This document shows, piece by piece, positions 1 to 5,110 of a stretch of 5,902 nucleotides of DNA. A program made the translations under genes and the position numbers. The notes beneath the pieces were generated by a model. That model was not told the DNA's origin. It saw nothing but the letters and a program-made list of their open reading frames with translations, and did not search any database. Source of the DNA: Fimbriimonadales bacterium (lineage in GTDB: Bacteria > Armatimonadota > Fimbriimonadia > Fimbriimonadales > GBS-DC); contig JAOAES010000168.1 of assembly GCA_026416655.1 (NCBI GenBank), positions 1-5,902 on the forward strand. The letters run 5' to 3'. Every line of letters starts with the position of its first letter. Position 1 is the first letter of the stretch.

Positions 1-662
1 AGCGCGTTCACCTGCCCAAACGAGAGCGTGCCAAACAGCGCAATCACCATAAAGGTCGCCAGCAGGTAGCCCGCGTCGCCGATACGGTTCACAATAAACG
101 CCTTGTTCGCCGCGTCAGTGTTCGCCTTCCACTCAGCGTTCCGATAGAAAAAGCCAATCAGCAGATAGCTGCACAGCCCCACGCCCTCCCAGCCGACGAA
201 CATCACCAAAAAGTTGCCCGCCAGCACCAGCAGCAGCATGAAGAAGATGAACAGGTTGACGTAGGTGAATAAGCGCGGATAGTCCTCATCCTCCGCCATG
301 TAGCCCGTCGCGTAGAGGTGGATTAGCCCACCCACGCCCGTCACGATGAGCGTCATCAGCACCGAGAGCGGATCGATAATGAACTCTATCGGGATGTGCA
401 GGCTTGCGATTTTTATCCAGTCGGTCAGCAGGTAGGTTGCGCTGCGTTCCGCTTCGGGCAGTTGCAGCATTGCTTGGAACACCTGCCATCCAATCGCGAA
501 CGCGCCCAGCACCACGCCCATGCCCACCGCGCCGACGAGCCACTTGCCTGCCCGCTCGCCCAGCGTACGCACCAACCAGCCGCCCAACAGCGCGTGAAAC
601 AGGCTCCCTGCCAACGGCAACGCAAGTATCCAGAGAATGAGTTCTTTGGGCAATCCATCCAT
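1..662 (-). CDS. nuoL: NADH-quinone oxidoreductase subunit L (NuoL), N-terminal 220 residues, cut by left window edge
   Basis: NuoL is an antiporter-like membrane subunit of respiratory complex I. It takes part in proton translocation coupled to NADH oxidation by quinone. The visible 220 residues begin MDGLPKELILW and are strongly hydrophobic. They carry family landmarks in order: DPLS at 97-100, a TYVNLFIFFMLLLVLAGNF helix at about 133-151, then FVGWEGVGLCSYLLIGFFY at about 155-173. E159 in the last segment matches the conserved membrane glutamate of the family. KAFIVNRIGDAG follows at about 187-198. Family members are usually about 600-700 residues, so two thirds lies outside the window. 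The ATG at 662 is preferred over the out-of-frame ATG at 658 because it opens the conserved frame and has AGGAG 9 nt upstream (672-676). The gene just upstream encodes a PIN toxin rather than NuoK, which is unusual. It may be co-transcribed with the toxin or driven by a promoter inside it. Confidence 0.96.
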   Translation of the reverse strand, partial: MDGLPKELILWILALPLAGSLFHALLGGWLVRTLGERAGKWLVGAVGMGVVLGAFAIGWQVFQAMLQLPEAERSATYLLTDWIKIASLHIPIEFIIDPLSVLMTLIVTGVGGLIHLYATGYMAEDEDYPRLFTYVNLFIFFMLLLVLAGNFLVMFVGWEGVGLCSYLLIGFFYRNAEWKANTDAANKAFIVNRIGDAGYLLATFMVIALFGTLSFGQVNA

Positions 663-671
663 AGCGCCGCG

Positions 672-676
672 CTCCT
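672..676 (-). promoter_or_regulatory. Shine-Dalgarno sequence of nuoL
   Basis: AGGAG on the minus strand lies 9 nt before the nuoL ATG at 662, inside the 24-bp gap after the PIN gene stop. It decides between the two nearby ATGs and shows that nuoL has its own ribosome entry site even if it is transcribed from upstream. Confidence 0.7.
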
Positions 677-686
677 ACGGGGAAGA

Positions 687-1121
687 TTATACCTGCGGGG
701 GCGGCTCCACCTGAAACCCCATCACCCAGAAGTGGTGGTCAAAGGCGAACGCCGTCTCGATCCCCTCACGGCGCATCAGGGCAAAACTGGTGCAGTCGGT
801 TATGGAGAAGTTCTGGTCGCGATACTTGAAAAAAGTCTCTATCGCTTCTGCCCAGACCTCCTCTGTAACGGGATACAGGCGCAACAGATGGTTGGACAGC
901 GACTCCTGAATCGAGTGCCAGAATGTCTCTGCAACGGTCAACCCGAAACGATAGCGTAGAAGCGTAAGCGTCTCGCTCAGAACAAAGTTCGAGGTGGCGA
1001 ACAGTCGCCGACGCGCCTGAATCTCCTGCAGAAAGAAGGCGCGCGCCAGAGCGTGCGAATGGTCGTCTTTACTCGCCAGCGCAATCCACGCGCTGCTGTC
1101 GACGAATACAAGGCGGCTCAT
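687..1121 (-). CDS. PIN-domain ribonuclease, VapC-family toxin
   Basis: This 144-residue protein has the size and layout of a type II toxin PIN RNase, which cleaves RNA with Mg2+ or Mn2+ held by a cluster of acidic residues. The expected acids are visible: D8 in VFVDSSAW, E50 in NFVLSETLTLLR, D109 in FSITDC and D128 in AFAFDHHF, with D102 just before the third motif. The fold order (beta strand with the first Asp, helix, SET motif, then ITD) is standard. The ATG overlaps the stop of the upstream antitoxin-like gene as ATGA (1118-1121). There is no clear Shine-Dalgarno sequence, so translation is probably coupled. The set looks intact, with no missing catalytic residue. Expected role: growth-inhibiting RNase neutralised by the upstream product. 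The RNA target cannot be read from the sequence. It ends 24 bp before nuoL. Confidence 0.9.
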   Translation of the reverse strand: MSRLVFVDSSAWIALASKDDHSHALARAFFLQEIQARRRLFATSNFVLSETLTLLRYRFGLTVAETFWHSIQESLSNHLLRLYPVTEEVWAEAIETFFKYRDQNFSITDCTSFALMRREGIETAFAFDHHFWVMGFQVEPPPQV

Positions 1122-1330
1122 CGCTTCTGGTAGAGGTAGTCATCGTGGCGCACACTCAAATCAGGGGGACCGTCCTGCGCAATGCCGATAATGCGCTCCA
1201 GCGGATGCGCCTGTGACGGCTCCACCTCTGCAGGCTCACCCTCAAGCACCTCCACCCGCACGCGCTTGCCCTTTAGCGAGTCCCCCCGCGCCACGATCTC
1301 TTCCCACAAGCCCTCGAAAACCTGTTGCAT
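1118..1330 (-). CDS. VapB-like antitoxin candidate with C-terminal HDxYLY tail
   Basis: From the preferred ATG at 1330 the protein is 70 residues, beginning MQQVFEGLWEEI. It has a short strand-rich segment (GKRVRVEVLEG), a PLERIIGIAQDGPPD linker and ends SVRHDDYLYQKR. From memory, small proteins ending in an HD-x-YLY tail commonly sit directly upstream of PIN toxins, and the tail is thought to occupy the toxin. That role is inferred from family knowledge and from the ATGA overlap with the PIN gene. An in-frame ATG at 1354 would add 8 residues (MVAGYNSA). It is less likely because related proteins start near the FEGxWEE segment, and its only purine-rich element sits 2 nt from the ATG. Neither start has a good ribosome binding site; a TACAAT hexamer lies 6 nt before the 1330 start. 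No DNA-binding domain is obvious. Confidence 0.75.
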   Translation of the reverse strand: MQQVFEGLWEEIVARGDSLKGKRVRVEVLEGEPAEVEPSQAHPLERIIGIAQDGPPDLSVRHDDYLYQKR

Positions 1331-1336
1331 AGCGGA

Positions 1337-1342
1337 ATTGTA
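1337..1342 (-). promoter_or_regulatory. Possible -10 element (TACAAT) giving a leaderless antitoxin transcript
   Basis: TACAAT on the minus strand matches five of six positions of TATAAT and ends 6 nt before the ATG at 1330. Transcription would therefore start at or next to the A of the start codon. The hexamer 17 nt upstream (TGCGCA) is a poor -35. The lack of a Shine-Dalgarno sequence at this start fits leaderless initiation, but the promoter is not proven. Confidence 0.3.
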
Positions 1343-1357
1343 CCCAGCGACCATCGT

Positions 1358-1367
1358 CCTGCGCAGG
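1358..1367 (-). repeat. Short palindrome CCTGCGCAGG upstream of the antitoxin gene
   Basis: A 10-bp perfect palindrome lies 28 bp before the preferred antitoxin start and 16 bp upstream of the possible -10. Antitoxins often repress their own operon from such sites, so it could be an operator. Palindromes this short are common in GC-rich DNA, so the call is weak. Confidence 0.2.
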
Positions 1368-1398
1368 CTCTTGAACGGCGTGGGGAACCGCCTCTGCT
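1363..1398 (-). pseudogene. Relic copy of a fragment of the 129-aa NTase-partner gene
   Basis: These 36 bp match 2002-2037 at 33 of 36 positions, same orientation, at an offset of exactly 639 bp. At 2002-2037 the sequence codes for residues around WWFPTQFKSLH of the 129-aa partner protein. Here the corresponding frame reads RRFPTPFKSLR, without a start codon of its own, and runs directly in phase into the antitoxin reading frame at 1354. Similarity fades on both sides. It is best explained as the remnant of a second partner-gene copy or as a recombination junction between the two toxin-antitoxin modules. A short dispersed genomic repeat that happens to overlap the partner gene is the alternative. 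Confidence 0.55.
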
Positions 1399-1409
1399 GA
1401 ACCCATTTT

Positions 1410-1925
1410 CTAAGGATTCCCTTCGCCGAAAATCTCTTCCAGCATAAAGCGCGTTTTGGGGAGAACCTGCGCCGCAGGATAGACGCTCAGCAGTATCTGC
1501 TCCGCCTCTTCCACAGACCGCACCTGCAGGCGCCGCAGGAGCAGGCGGATGTCCGACTCGTCCTCGCGACGCGACGCCAAGAGCTTCATCGCCAGCAGAT
1601 AGCGCGGCGAGGCAACCTGCACGCGCAGTGCAGGCAGGTCCAGAATCGGCACAGGTTCGGGGTCTTCGCCGCGCAGGTAGAGTTTCACCGCGTCGTTGAG
1701 CCAGTTTTCGGGCAGGTTCAGCTCTTCAGCGACAATCTGGGCGGCGTCGTAGATGGCCTGTTTCGGGGCGAACACGGCGTCGATATCGCGCGTGGCGCGA
1801 CGCGCATCGTAAGCCAGCGCCATCGCCGCGCCCCCCACCAAATACAACTCGCCCTGAACGCCGCGCGCTTCCAACACCTCCGAAAGGCGGGTCAGCGCGT
1901 TGAGAATCAGCTCGCGGTTCAGCAT
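1410..1925 (-). CDS. Nucleotidyltransferase, AbiEii/MenT/DUF6036-like, probable toxin
   Basis: This 171-residue protein has the minimal nucleotidyltransferase fold signature. YLVGGAAMALAY at about 28-39 carries the GG dipeptide at 31-32. TRDIDAVF at 45-52 supplies the metal-binding pair D47 and D49. The helix SPRYLLAMKLLASRREDESDI at about 106-126 contains K114 and D125, which fit the conserved Lys and Asp of AbiEii-type enzymes. Known relatives transfer nucleotides, for example MenT onto tRNA acceptor ends, and act as toxins of type IV-style systems. Applying that here is inference. The ATG at 1925 overlaps the end of the upstream gene as ATGCTGA and has GGAG 8 nt upstream, so the two are translationally coupled. 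Catalytic residues look intact. An antibiotic-type nucleotidyltransferase is possible, but the coupled small partner favours a toxin-antitoxin role. Confidence 0.8.
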   Translation of the reverse strand: MLNRELILNALTRLSEVLEARGVQGELYLVGGAAMALAYDARRATRDIDAVFAPKQAIYDAAQIVAEELNLPENWLNDAVKLYLRGEDPEPVPILDLPALRVQVASPRYLLAMKLLASRREDESDIRLLLRRLQVRSVEEAEQILLSVYPAAQVLPKTRFMLEEIFGEGNP

Positions 1926-2308
1926 CGCTGGAACTCCGTCTTATCCACAAAGATGCCGCGCCGACGGAACGCCGCAGGGCTTTCCACCAACGCGATCGCG
2001 TGCAGGCTCTTGAACTGCGTGGGGAACCACCACTGCTCCAGAAAGCGTTCGGGTTCGCCCACCCAGGCGGGCGTGGGCAGGTGGTAGTGGAACGCGAAAT
2101 GCTCCGCCAGCGCGGCGAGATAGGCGTCGAAGCGCGGGTCGCCCGTAGGCTCAGGACGCTCGGCAATCAGCCCTGCACGGACCTCCTGCGCCGCCGCGTA
2201 GAAGTCGTCCATGAACTGCCGTATCCACAGCCACGGGTCGCCGTCGGGCGCGTCGAGCTCCGCGCGAATCGCCTCCGCAACACGCTTCAGGGTCAGTGGC
2301 GCATACAT
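1919..2308 (-). CDS. Conserved hypothetical protein, putative antitoxin partner of the nucleotidyltransferase
   Basis: I cannot name this 129-residue protein with certainty. It is soluble, with no signal peptide or membrane segment. The N-terminal half is helical (LTLKRVAEAIRAELD, then FMDDFYAAAQEVRAGL). The C-terminal half has a dense aromatic core: AEHFAFHYHLPTPAW at about 68-82, RFLEQWWFPTQFKSLHA at about 88-104, and SPAAFRRRGIFVD at about 110-122. From memory, similar C-terminal segments occur in proteins, some with an N-terminal helix-turn-helix, encoded directly before DUF6036 nucleotidyltransferases. No helix-turn-helix is evident here, so this may be the neutralising module alone. The ATG at 2308 has AGGAG 9 nt upstream. 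Its stop lies inside the nucleotidyltransferase start region (7-nt overlap). It is the first gene after a predicted promoter, an order typical of antitoxin before toxin. Confidence 0.7.
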   Translation of the reverse strand: MYAPLTLKRVAEAIRAELDAPDGDPWLWIRQFMDDFYAAAQEVRAGLIAERPEPTGDPRFDAYLAALAEHFAFHYHLPTPAWVGEPERFLEQWWFPTQFKSLHAIALVESPAAFRRRGIFVDKTEFQRC

Positions 2309-2329
2309 TCAGGCACGCTCCTGCATATG

Positions 2330-2359
2330 AGGATACCAGACGCCTGCGCTCTCTGTAAA
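2330..2359 (-). promoter_or_regulatory. Predicted sigma70-type promoter for the nucleotidyltransferase module
   Basis: On the minus strand TTTACA (2354-2359; five of six to TTGACA) is followed after 18 bp by TATCCT (2330-2335; four of six to TATAAT), preceded directly by TGG, an extended -10 element. Transcription would start near 2323, just before the AGGAG of the 129-aa gene. The position right after the chemoreceptor hairpin fits a new transcription unit. Confidence 0.45.
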
Positions 2360-2370
2360 CGGAGTGGGGG

Positions 2371-2395
2371 GCGGGCGTCCGTGCTGGACGCCCGC
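2371..2395 (-). terminator. GC-rich hairpin after the chemoreceptor gene, probable transcript end
   Basis: GCGGGCGTCC and GGACGCCCGC form a perfect 10-bp stem around a 5-nt loop, starting 7 nt after the chemoreceptor stop codon. On the minus strand it is followed by a run of C, not T, so it is not a classical intrinsic terminator. It could be a 3'-end stabilising hairpin or a Rho-assisted stop. Its placement between the gene end and the next promoter supports a transcript-end role. Confidence 0.5.
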
Positions 2396-2402
2396 GATAC
2401 GA

Positions 2403-4259
2403 TTACGCCGCCGATTGAAGCCCGCTGGTGGTGGCGCGGGTGTAGAGCTGGTCGAGCTTGGCGACAATCTCTTGGCTGACCTCGCGGATCTCGTTCAGGC
2501 ACTGCTGGGCGCGGGCTTTGTCGTTCTGCTCCATCGCCTCCACCGCCCGCGCGGCAATCTGGTGCAGACGCTCGTGGGGCGGCTCGATTGCCCGGAACTC
2601 AGGCAGATGCCCGAACTGCTGCTGCCCGAGCGAGTAGTACCATGTGCCAAGGGCGCACTTTTTGTGGGAGACCAGCTGGTCGCGCGGGATCATCTCGCCG
2701 TGATACACCATCCGCTCCACGCGCTCGACCCACTTGAGGTGGGCGCGTTTGAAGGTCTGGATTTTCTCTTCGAACGACTCTTCTTCGGAGAGGCGGAACC
2801 GTCCGAGCGAGAACATGAGTTTCTCCACGGCGGCGGAGGTTTCGGTGTTTTGGCGGTTGAGTCGCTGGAGAGCTTCGATTTGGGCGTGGACGATCTGGCT
2901 GGTTTGCTCGGCGTTGGCGGCGGCTTGCTGGGAGAGGGCCGCCATCTGGTGCAGGGCTTGGGAAGAGGTTTCTGCGCTGGCGAGCATCTCTTGGCTGGCG
3001 GCGCTGGACTGCTGGGCAATCGCGGCGATTTGCTCGATTTCGCCGAGGGTCATATCGGCGGACTGTTGCACTTCCTGCATCAGCGCGGCGGAGGAGCTGA
3101 CCTGTTGGGCGATTTCGTCGATGGCTTGGAGGATGGTCTGTAGCCCCTGCGCGACTTCCTGCGACACACGCCCGCCTTGTTGCACGATGGTCAGGTTCTG
3201 CTCGATGGCTTGCACAGTGGCGTGGGTTTTGCCGAGCACCTGGTCGATGATTTGCTGGATTTCCTTGCTGGCTTGGGCGGAGCGTTCGGCGAGTCGGCGC
3301 ACTTCGTCGGCGACGACGGCGAAGCCGCGTCCTGCCTCGCCCGCGCGAGCCGCTTCGATGGCGGCGTTGAGCGCGAGCAGGTTAATCTGGCGTGCAATCT
3401 CTTCGATTTTGCTGAGGATGTCCGATACGGCGGCGGACATCGTGGCTAGTTTCTGGATTTCGTCGGCGGTGTAGCGGGTCTGTTGCTCGATTTGTTGCAT
3501 CACCTGCTGCGACTGGTGGAGGGCGGCGCGTCCTTCGCTGGCGATTTGGGTGGTCTGTTCGGTCGCCTGCTCGACGCGCTGGAGCTGGTGGGCGGCTTCG
3601 CGGATGCGCTGCACGATGAGGTTCACGCGCTCCACGCCGACGCTGGCGGACTGGGCGGTCTGCTCGGCGCCTTGCGCGGCTTCCTGCGCTGCCTGCTGCA
3701 CCTGGCGCACACTTTCGGAAACGCTCTGGATTTCGTAGGCGAGGTGTTCGACGCCACGCGCGGTGTCCTGCGCCATACCGCCCACTTGCTCGGAGCGTTC
3801 GGAGGCGTCCTTGAGACCTTCAATCATCGCCTGCACGCTCTGCAGCACGAGTTTGGCGGTCTGGCGCGTCTCCTGCAGGGACTGCACGAAGTAGTCTAAG
3901 GCTTCGTTATACAGGCGGGCGGTGGCGTCGTCGCCCTGCGCCTCGATGCGATACAGTAGGTTGCCCTGATGCAGTTGGGTAATCGCTTGTTCGAGCCGCT
4001 GGAACTGCGTTTGCCACTGCTGCATGGCGTGTTCCAGCTGAGCGAGGTTCTCGGTGGGCGTCGTCTCGTTCCGGGAGACGTCGGGGGTGTTAGCGCGTCG
4101 TCGCAGCCACCACCATGCGCTTGCCGCAGCGATTGCCCCGACCAGCAGCGGCGCGGGACCGTTGCTCACAGCGCCCACAACGCCTACCACGCCAATCGCG
4201 ACGGGAAGTAAACTCATTTCATGCCACTGATGGCGATTCGTAATCGGCGTGTTGCTCAT
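2403..4259 (-). CDS. Methyl-accepting chemotaxis protein with C-terminal zinc-binding CZB domain
   Basis: This chemoreceptor would control a CheA/CheW complex. Numbered from the ATG at 4277 (624 aa), it has two short hydrophobic segments (about 22-38 and 41-58) separated by only a few residues, so there is essentially no extracellular sensor domain. A HAMP-like helical region follows (about 85-140), then a long Gln/Ala-rich coiled coil with the signature hairpin tip at about 294-333 (INLLALNAAIEAARAGE, then GRGFAVVADEVRRLAERS). The C-terminus is a CZB domain with the expected zinc ligands H513 (AHLKW), C541 (CALGTWYY), H568 and H572 (PPHERLH). CZB domains sense zinc and, in some receptors, oxidants such as hypochlorous acid. 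The ATG at 4259 (618 aa) is preferred because GGAGG lies 11 nt upstream; the ATG at 4277 has no ribosome binding site. It is divergent from a PilZ gene. Sensing must be cytoplasmic or at the membrane. Confidence 0.95.
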   Translation of the reverse strand: MSNTPITNRHQWHEMSLLPVAIGVVGVVGAVSNGPAPLLVGAIAAASAWWWLRRRANTPDVSRNETTPTENLAQLEHAMQQWQTQFQRLEQAITQLHQGNLLYRIEAQGDDATARLYNEALDYFVQSLQETRQTAKLVLQSVQAMIEGLKDASERSEQVGGMAQDTARGVEHLAYEIQSVSESVRQVQQAAQEAAQGAEQTAQSASVGVERVNLIVQRIREAAHQLQRVEQATEQTTQIASEGRAALHQSQQVMQQIEQQTRYTADEIQKLATMSAAVSDILSKIEEIARQINLLALNAAIEAARAGEAGRGFAVVADEVRRLAERSAQASKEIQQIIDQVLGKTHATVQAIEQNLTIVQQGGRVSQEVAQGLQTILQAIDEIAQQVSSSAALMQEVQQSADMTLGEIEQIAAIAQQSSAASQEMLASAETSSQALHQMAALSQQAAANAEQTSQIVHAQIEALQRLNRQNTETSAAVEKLMFSLGRFRLSEEESFEEKIQTFKRAHLKWVERVERMVYHGEMIPRDQLVSHKKCALGTWYYSLGQQQFGHLPEFRAIEPPHERLHQIAARAVEAMEQNDKARAQQCLNEIREVSQEIVAKLDQLYTRATTSGLQSAA

Positions 4260-4294
4260 AGGGATAGTGTCCTCCATTTTGATTAGCCGACTGT

Positions 4295-4323
4295 ATTATT
4301 GGCGCGTCCTCAGAAAAAGTCGA
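4295..4323 (-). promoter_or_regulatory. Predicted promoter of the chemoreceptor gene
   Basis: On the minus strand TCGACT (4318-4323; four of six to TTGACA) is followed after 17 bp by AATAAT (4295-4300; five of six to TATAAT), in an AT-rich island within GC-rich DNA. Transcription would start near 4288. That gives a leader of about 29 nt containing the GGAGG used by the ATG at 4259, so it also supports that start. Confidence 0.4.
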
Positions 4324-4354
4324 GTCTGTGGAACAATCGCAGTGGAGGCGTCGG

Positions 4355-4909
4355 ATGACAGCGAGCGTGCAGATACAGATCCCCAACACGGAGCGCATGC
4401 TCGAGGGCGTTCTGGTGGGGCTGGACAAGCAGGCAATGCGCCTGACGGTGCGCGTCGAGTCGGGGAGCGAGTCCCTGCGTCCGAATATGCTGGCGCATGT
4501 GATGCTGATGGTGGGCGGCGCGCCGCGCCGGTTAACCATGCAGGTTCAGCCGTTGAACGAGACGACTTTCAACCTGACGCCCGTTTCCGCAGCACAGTGT
4601 TGCGACCGTCGAAAGCGAAAGCGGTACACTGTGAACATCGGGACGGAGGTTAGGTTCGGCGATAATCGCGTGGCGGCGCGGGTGGTCAATCTCAGCGTGT
4701 CAGGGCTGGGTCTACAGGCGCCGCAGGCGATGGAGGCGGGACAGGAGTTTGAGGTCGAGTTGCCGCTCATGGGCGCGGAACAGGCATTGCAGGCGCGGGC
4801 GCAGGTTCGCCACTGCCGTGAGTTGTCCAACGGCTTATGGTACATCGGCGCGGCGTTTGTGGGTCTCAGCCGCGCCGACGAGTTGTGGCTCAGGAAGTTA
4901 TTTCCCTGA
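4355..4909 (+). CDS. PilZ-domain protein, probable cyclic-di-GMP receptor with N-terminal YcgR-like domain
   Basis: This 184-residue cytoplasmic protein has the layout of YcgR-type c-di-GMP effectors. Residues 1 to about 80 form a beta-rich N-terminal domain (VQIQIPNTERMLEGVL, then RRLTMQVQPLNETTFNLTP). A PilZ domain follows. The c-di-GMP motifs are both present: RRKRKR at 85-90, giving R-x3-R at R86 and R90, and NLSVSG at 112-117, matching D/N-x-S-x-x-G. The domain ends near GLWYIGAAFVGLSRADELWLRKLF. Such proteins usually alter flagellar or pilus motility or secretion when c-di-GMP rises. The ATG at 4355 has an ideal GGAGG 6 nt upstream and is preferred over an in-frame GTG at 4328, which lacks one. 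It is divergent from the chemoreceptor gene with 95 bp between the chosen starts, and convergent with the 57-aa gene. No convincing promoter was found for it. Confidence 0.92.
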   Translation: MTASVQIQIPNTERMLEGVLVGLDKQAMRLTVRVESGSESLRPNMLAHVMLMVGGAPRRLTMQVQPLNETTFNLTPVSAAQCCDRRKRKRYTVNIGTEVRFGDNRVAARVVNLSVSGLGLQAPQAMEAGQEFEVELPLMGAEQALQARAQVRHCRELSNGLWYIGAAFVGLSRADELWLRKLFP

Positions 4910-4933
4910 GAGACGCCAGCCGGTACGGGGGAA

Positions 4934-5107
4934 TTACTGTCCCGCACCCAGTCCGCCGCTCGCGCCTTTGCCCTTCATCGGACCCTCGTAGTAGCCCGAA
5001 GTGGACGGCTCAGGCGGCGCGGTCGCGCTCTGACGCCAGTACCACGCCGCGCCAATCGCCGCCAGCGCGATGGCAAGGATAATGAGCAGGTTTTTCAGAT
5101 TTCCCAT
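4934..5107 (-). CDS. Small single-pass membrane protein (57 aa) downstream of the prepilin gene
   Basis: This short gene encodes 57 residues starting MGNLKNLLIILAIALAAIGAA. It has one membrane helix at about 5-22, followed by YWRQ, a Pro/Ser/Thr linker, and a Gly-rich, mostly hydrophilic tail (EGPMKGKGASGGLGAGQ). It has no lipoprotein cysteine and no signal-peptidase site that I can defend, so a membrane anchor with an exposed tail is most likely. I do not recognise the family. The gene is probably real: AGGAG sits 6 nt before the ATG, inside the end of the prepilin gene, and the ATG is only 3 nt after the prepilin stop, which suggests translational coupling. Its stop is 24 bp from the convergent PilZ stop. 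A role with the pilin-like protein is suggested by context only. Confidence 0.72.
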   Translation of the reverse strand: MGNLKNLLIILAIALAAIGAAWYWRQSATAPPEPSTSGYYEGPMKGKGASGGLGAGQ

Positions 5108-5110
5108 AGC

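Noticed and set aside
396..959. 187-aa open frame on the plus strand across the nuoL start and the end of the PIN gene
   Set aside because: It is antisense to two well-supported genes, has no good ribosome binding site and a composition unlike a folded protein.
1229..1402. Frame on the minus strand starting at the ATG at 1402 (MGSAEAVPHAVQEP...) over the antitoxin start region
   Set aside because: It is out of frame with the antitoxin gene, about 57 residues long, poorly placed for a ribosome binding site, and its composition follows GC-rich shadow patterns.
1726..2166. 146-aa minus-strand open frame overlapping the NTase and its partner
   Set aside because: It is a different-frame shadow rich in Arg and Ser, and the two overlapping genes it covers have recognisable motifs and ribosome binding sites.
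2364..3899. Long open frames on the plus strand opposite the chemoreceptor gene (2364-3143, 2734-3474, 3483-3899)
   Set aside because: They are antisense shadows of a GC-rich gene that clearly encodes the chemoreceptor; their translations are low-complexity Leu/Gly/Ala/Trp/Ser-rich and match no family.
4279..4299. Plus-strand promoter for the PilZ gene using TTGATT and TATTAT
   Set aside because: The two elements are only 9 bp apart, and no alternative -35 at 16-18 bp from TATTAT resembles the consensus.
4922..4948. Imperfect stem GGTACGGG/CCCGCACC between the convergent PilZ and 57-aa genes, considered as a bidirectional terminator
   Set aside because: The stem has a mismatch (or one wobble pair on the minus strand), an 11-nt loop, no T-tract, and its one arm is coding sequence of the 57-aa gene.
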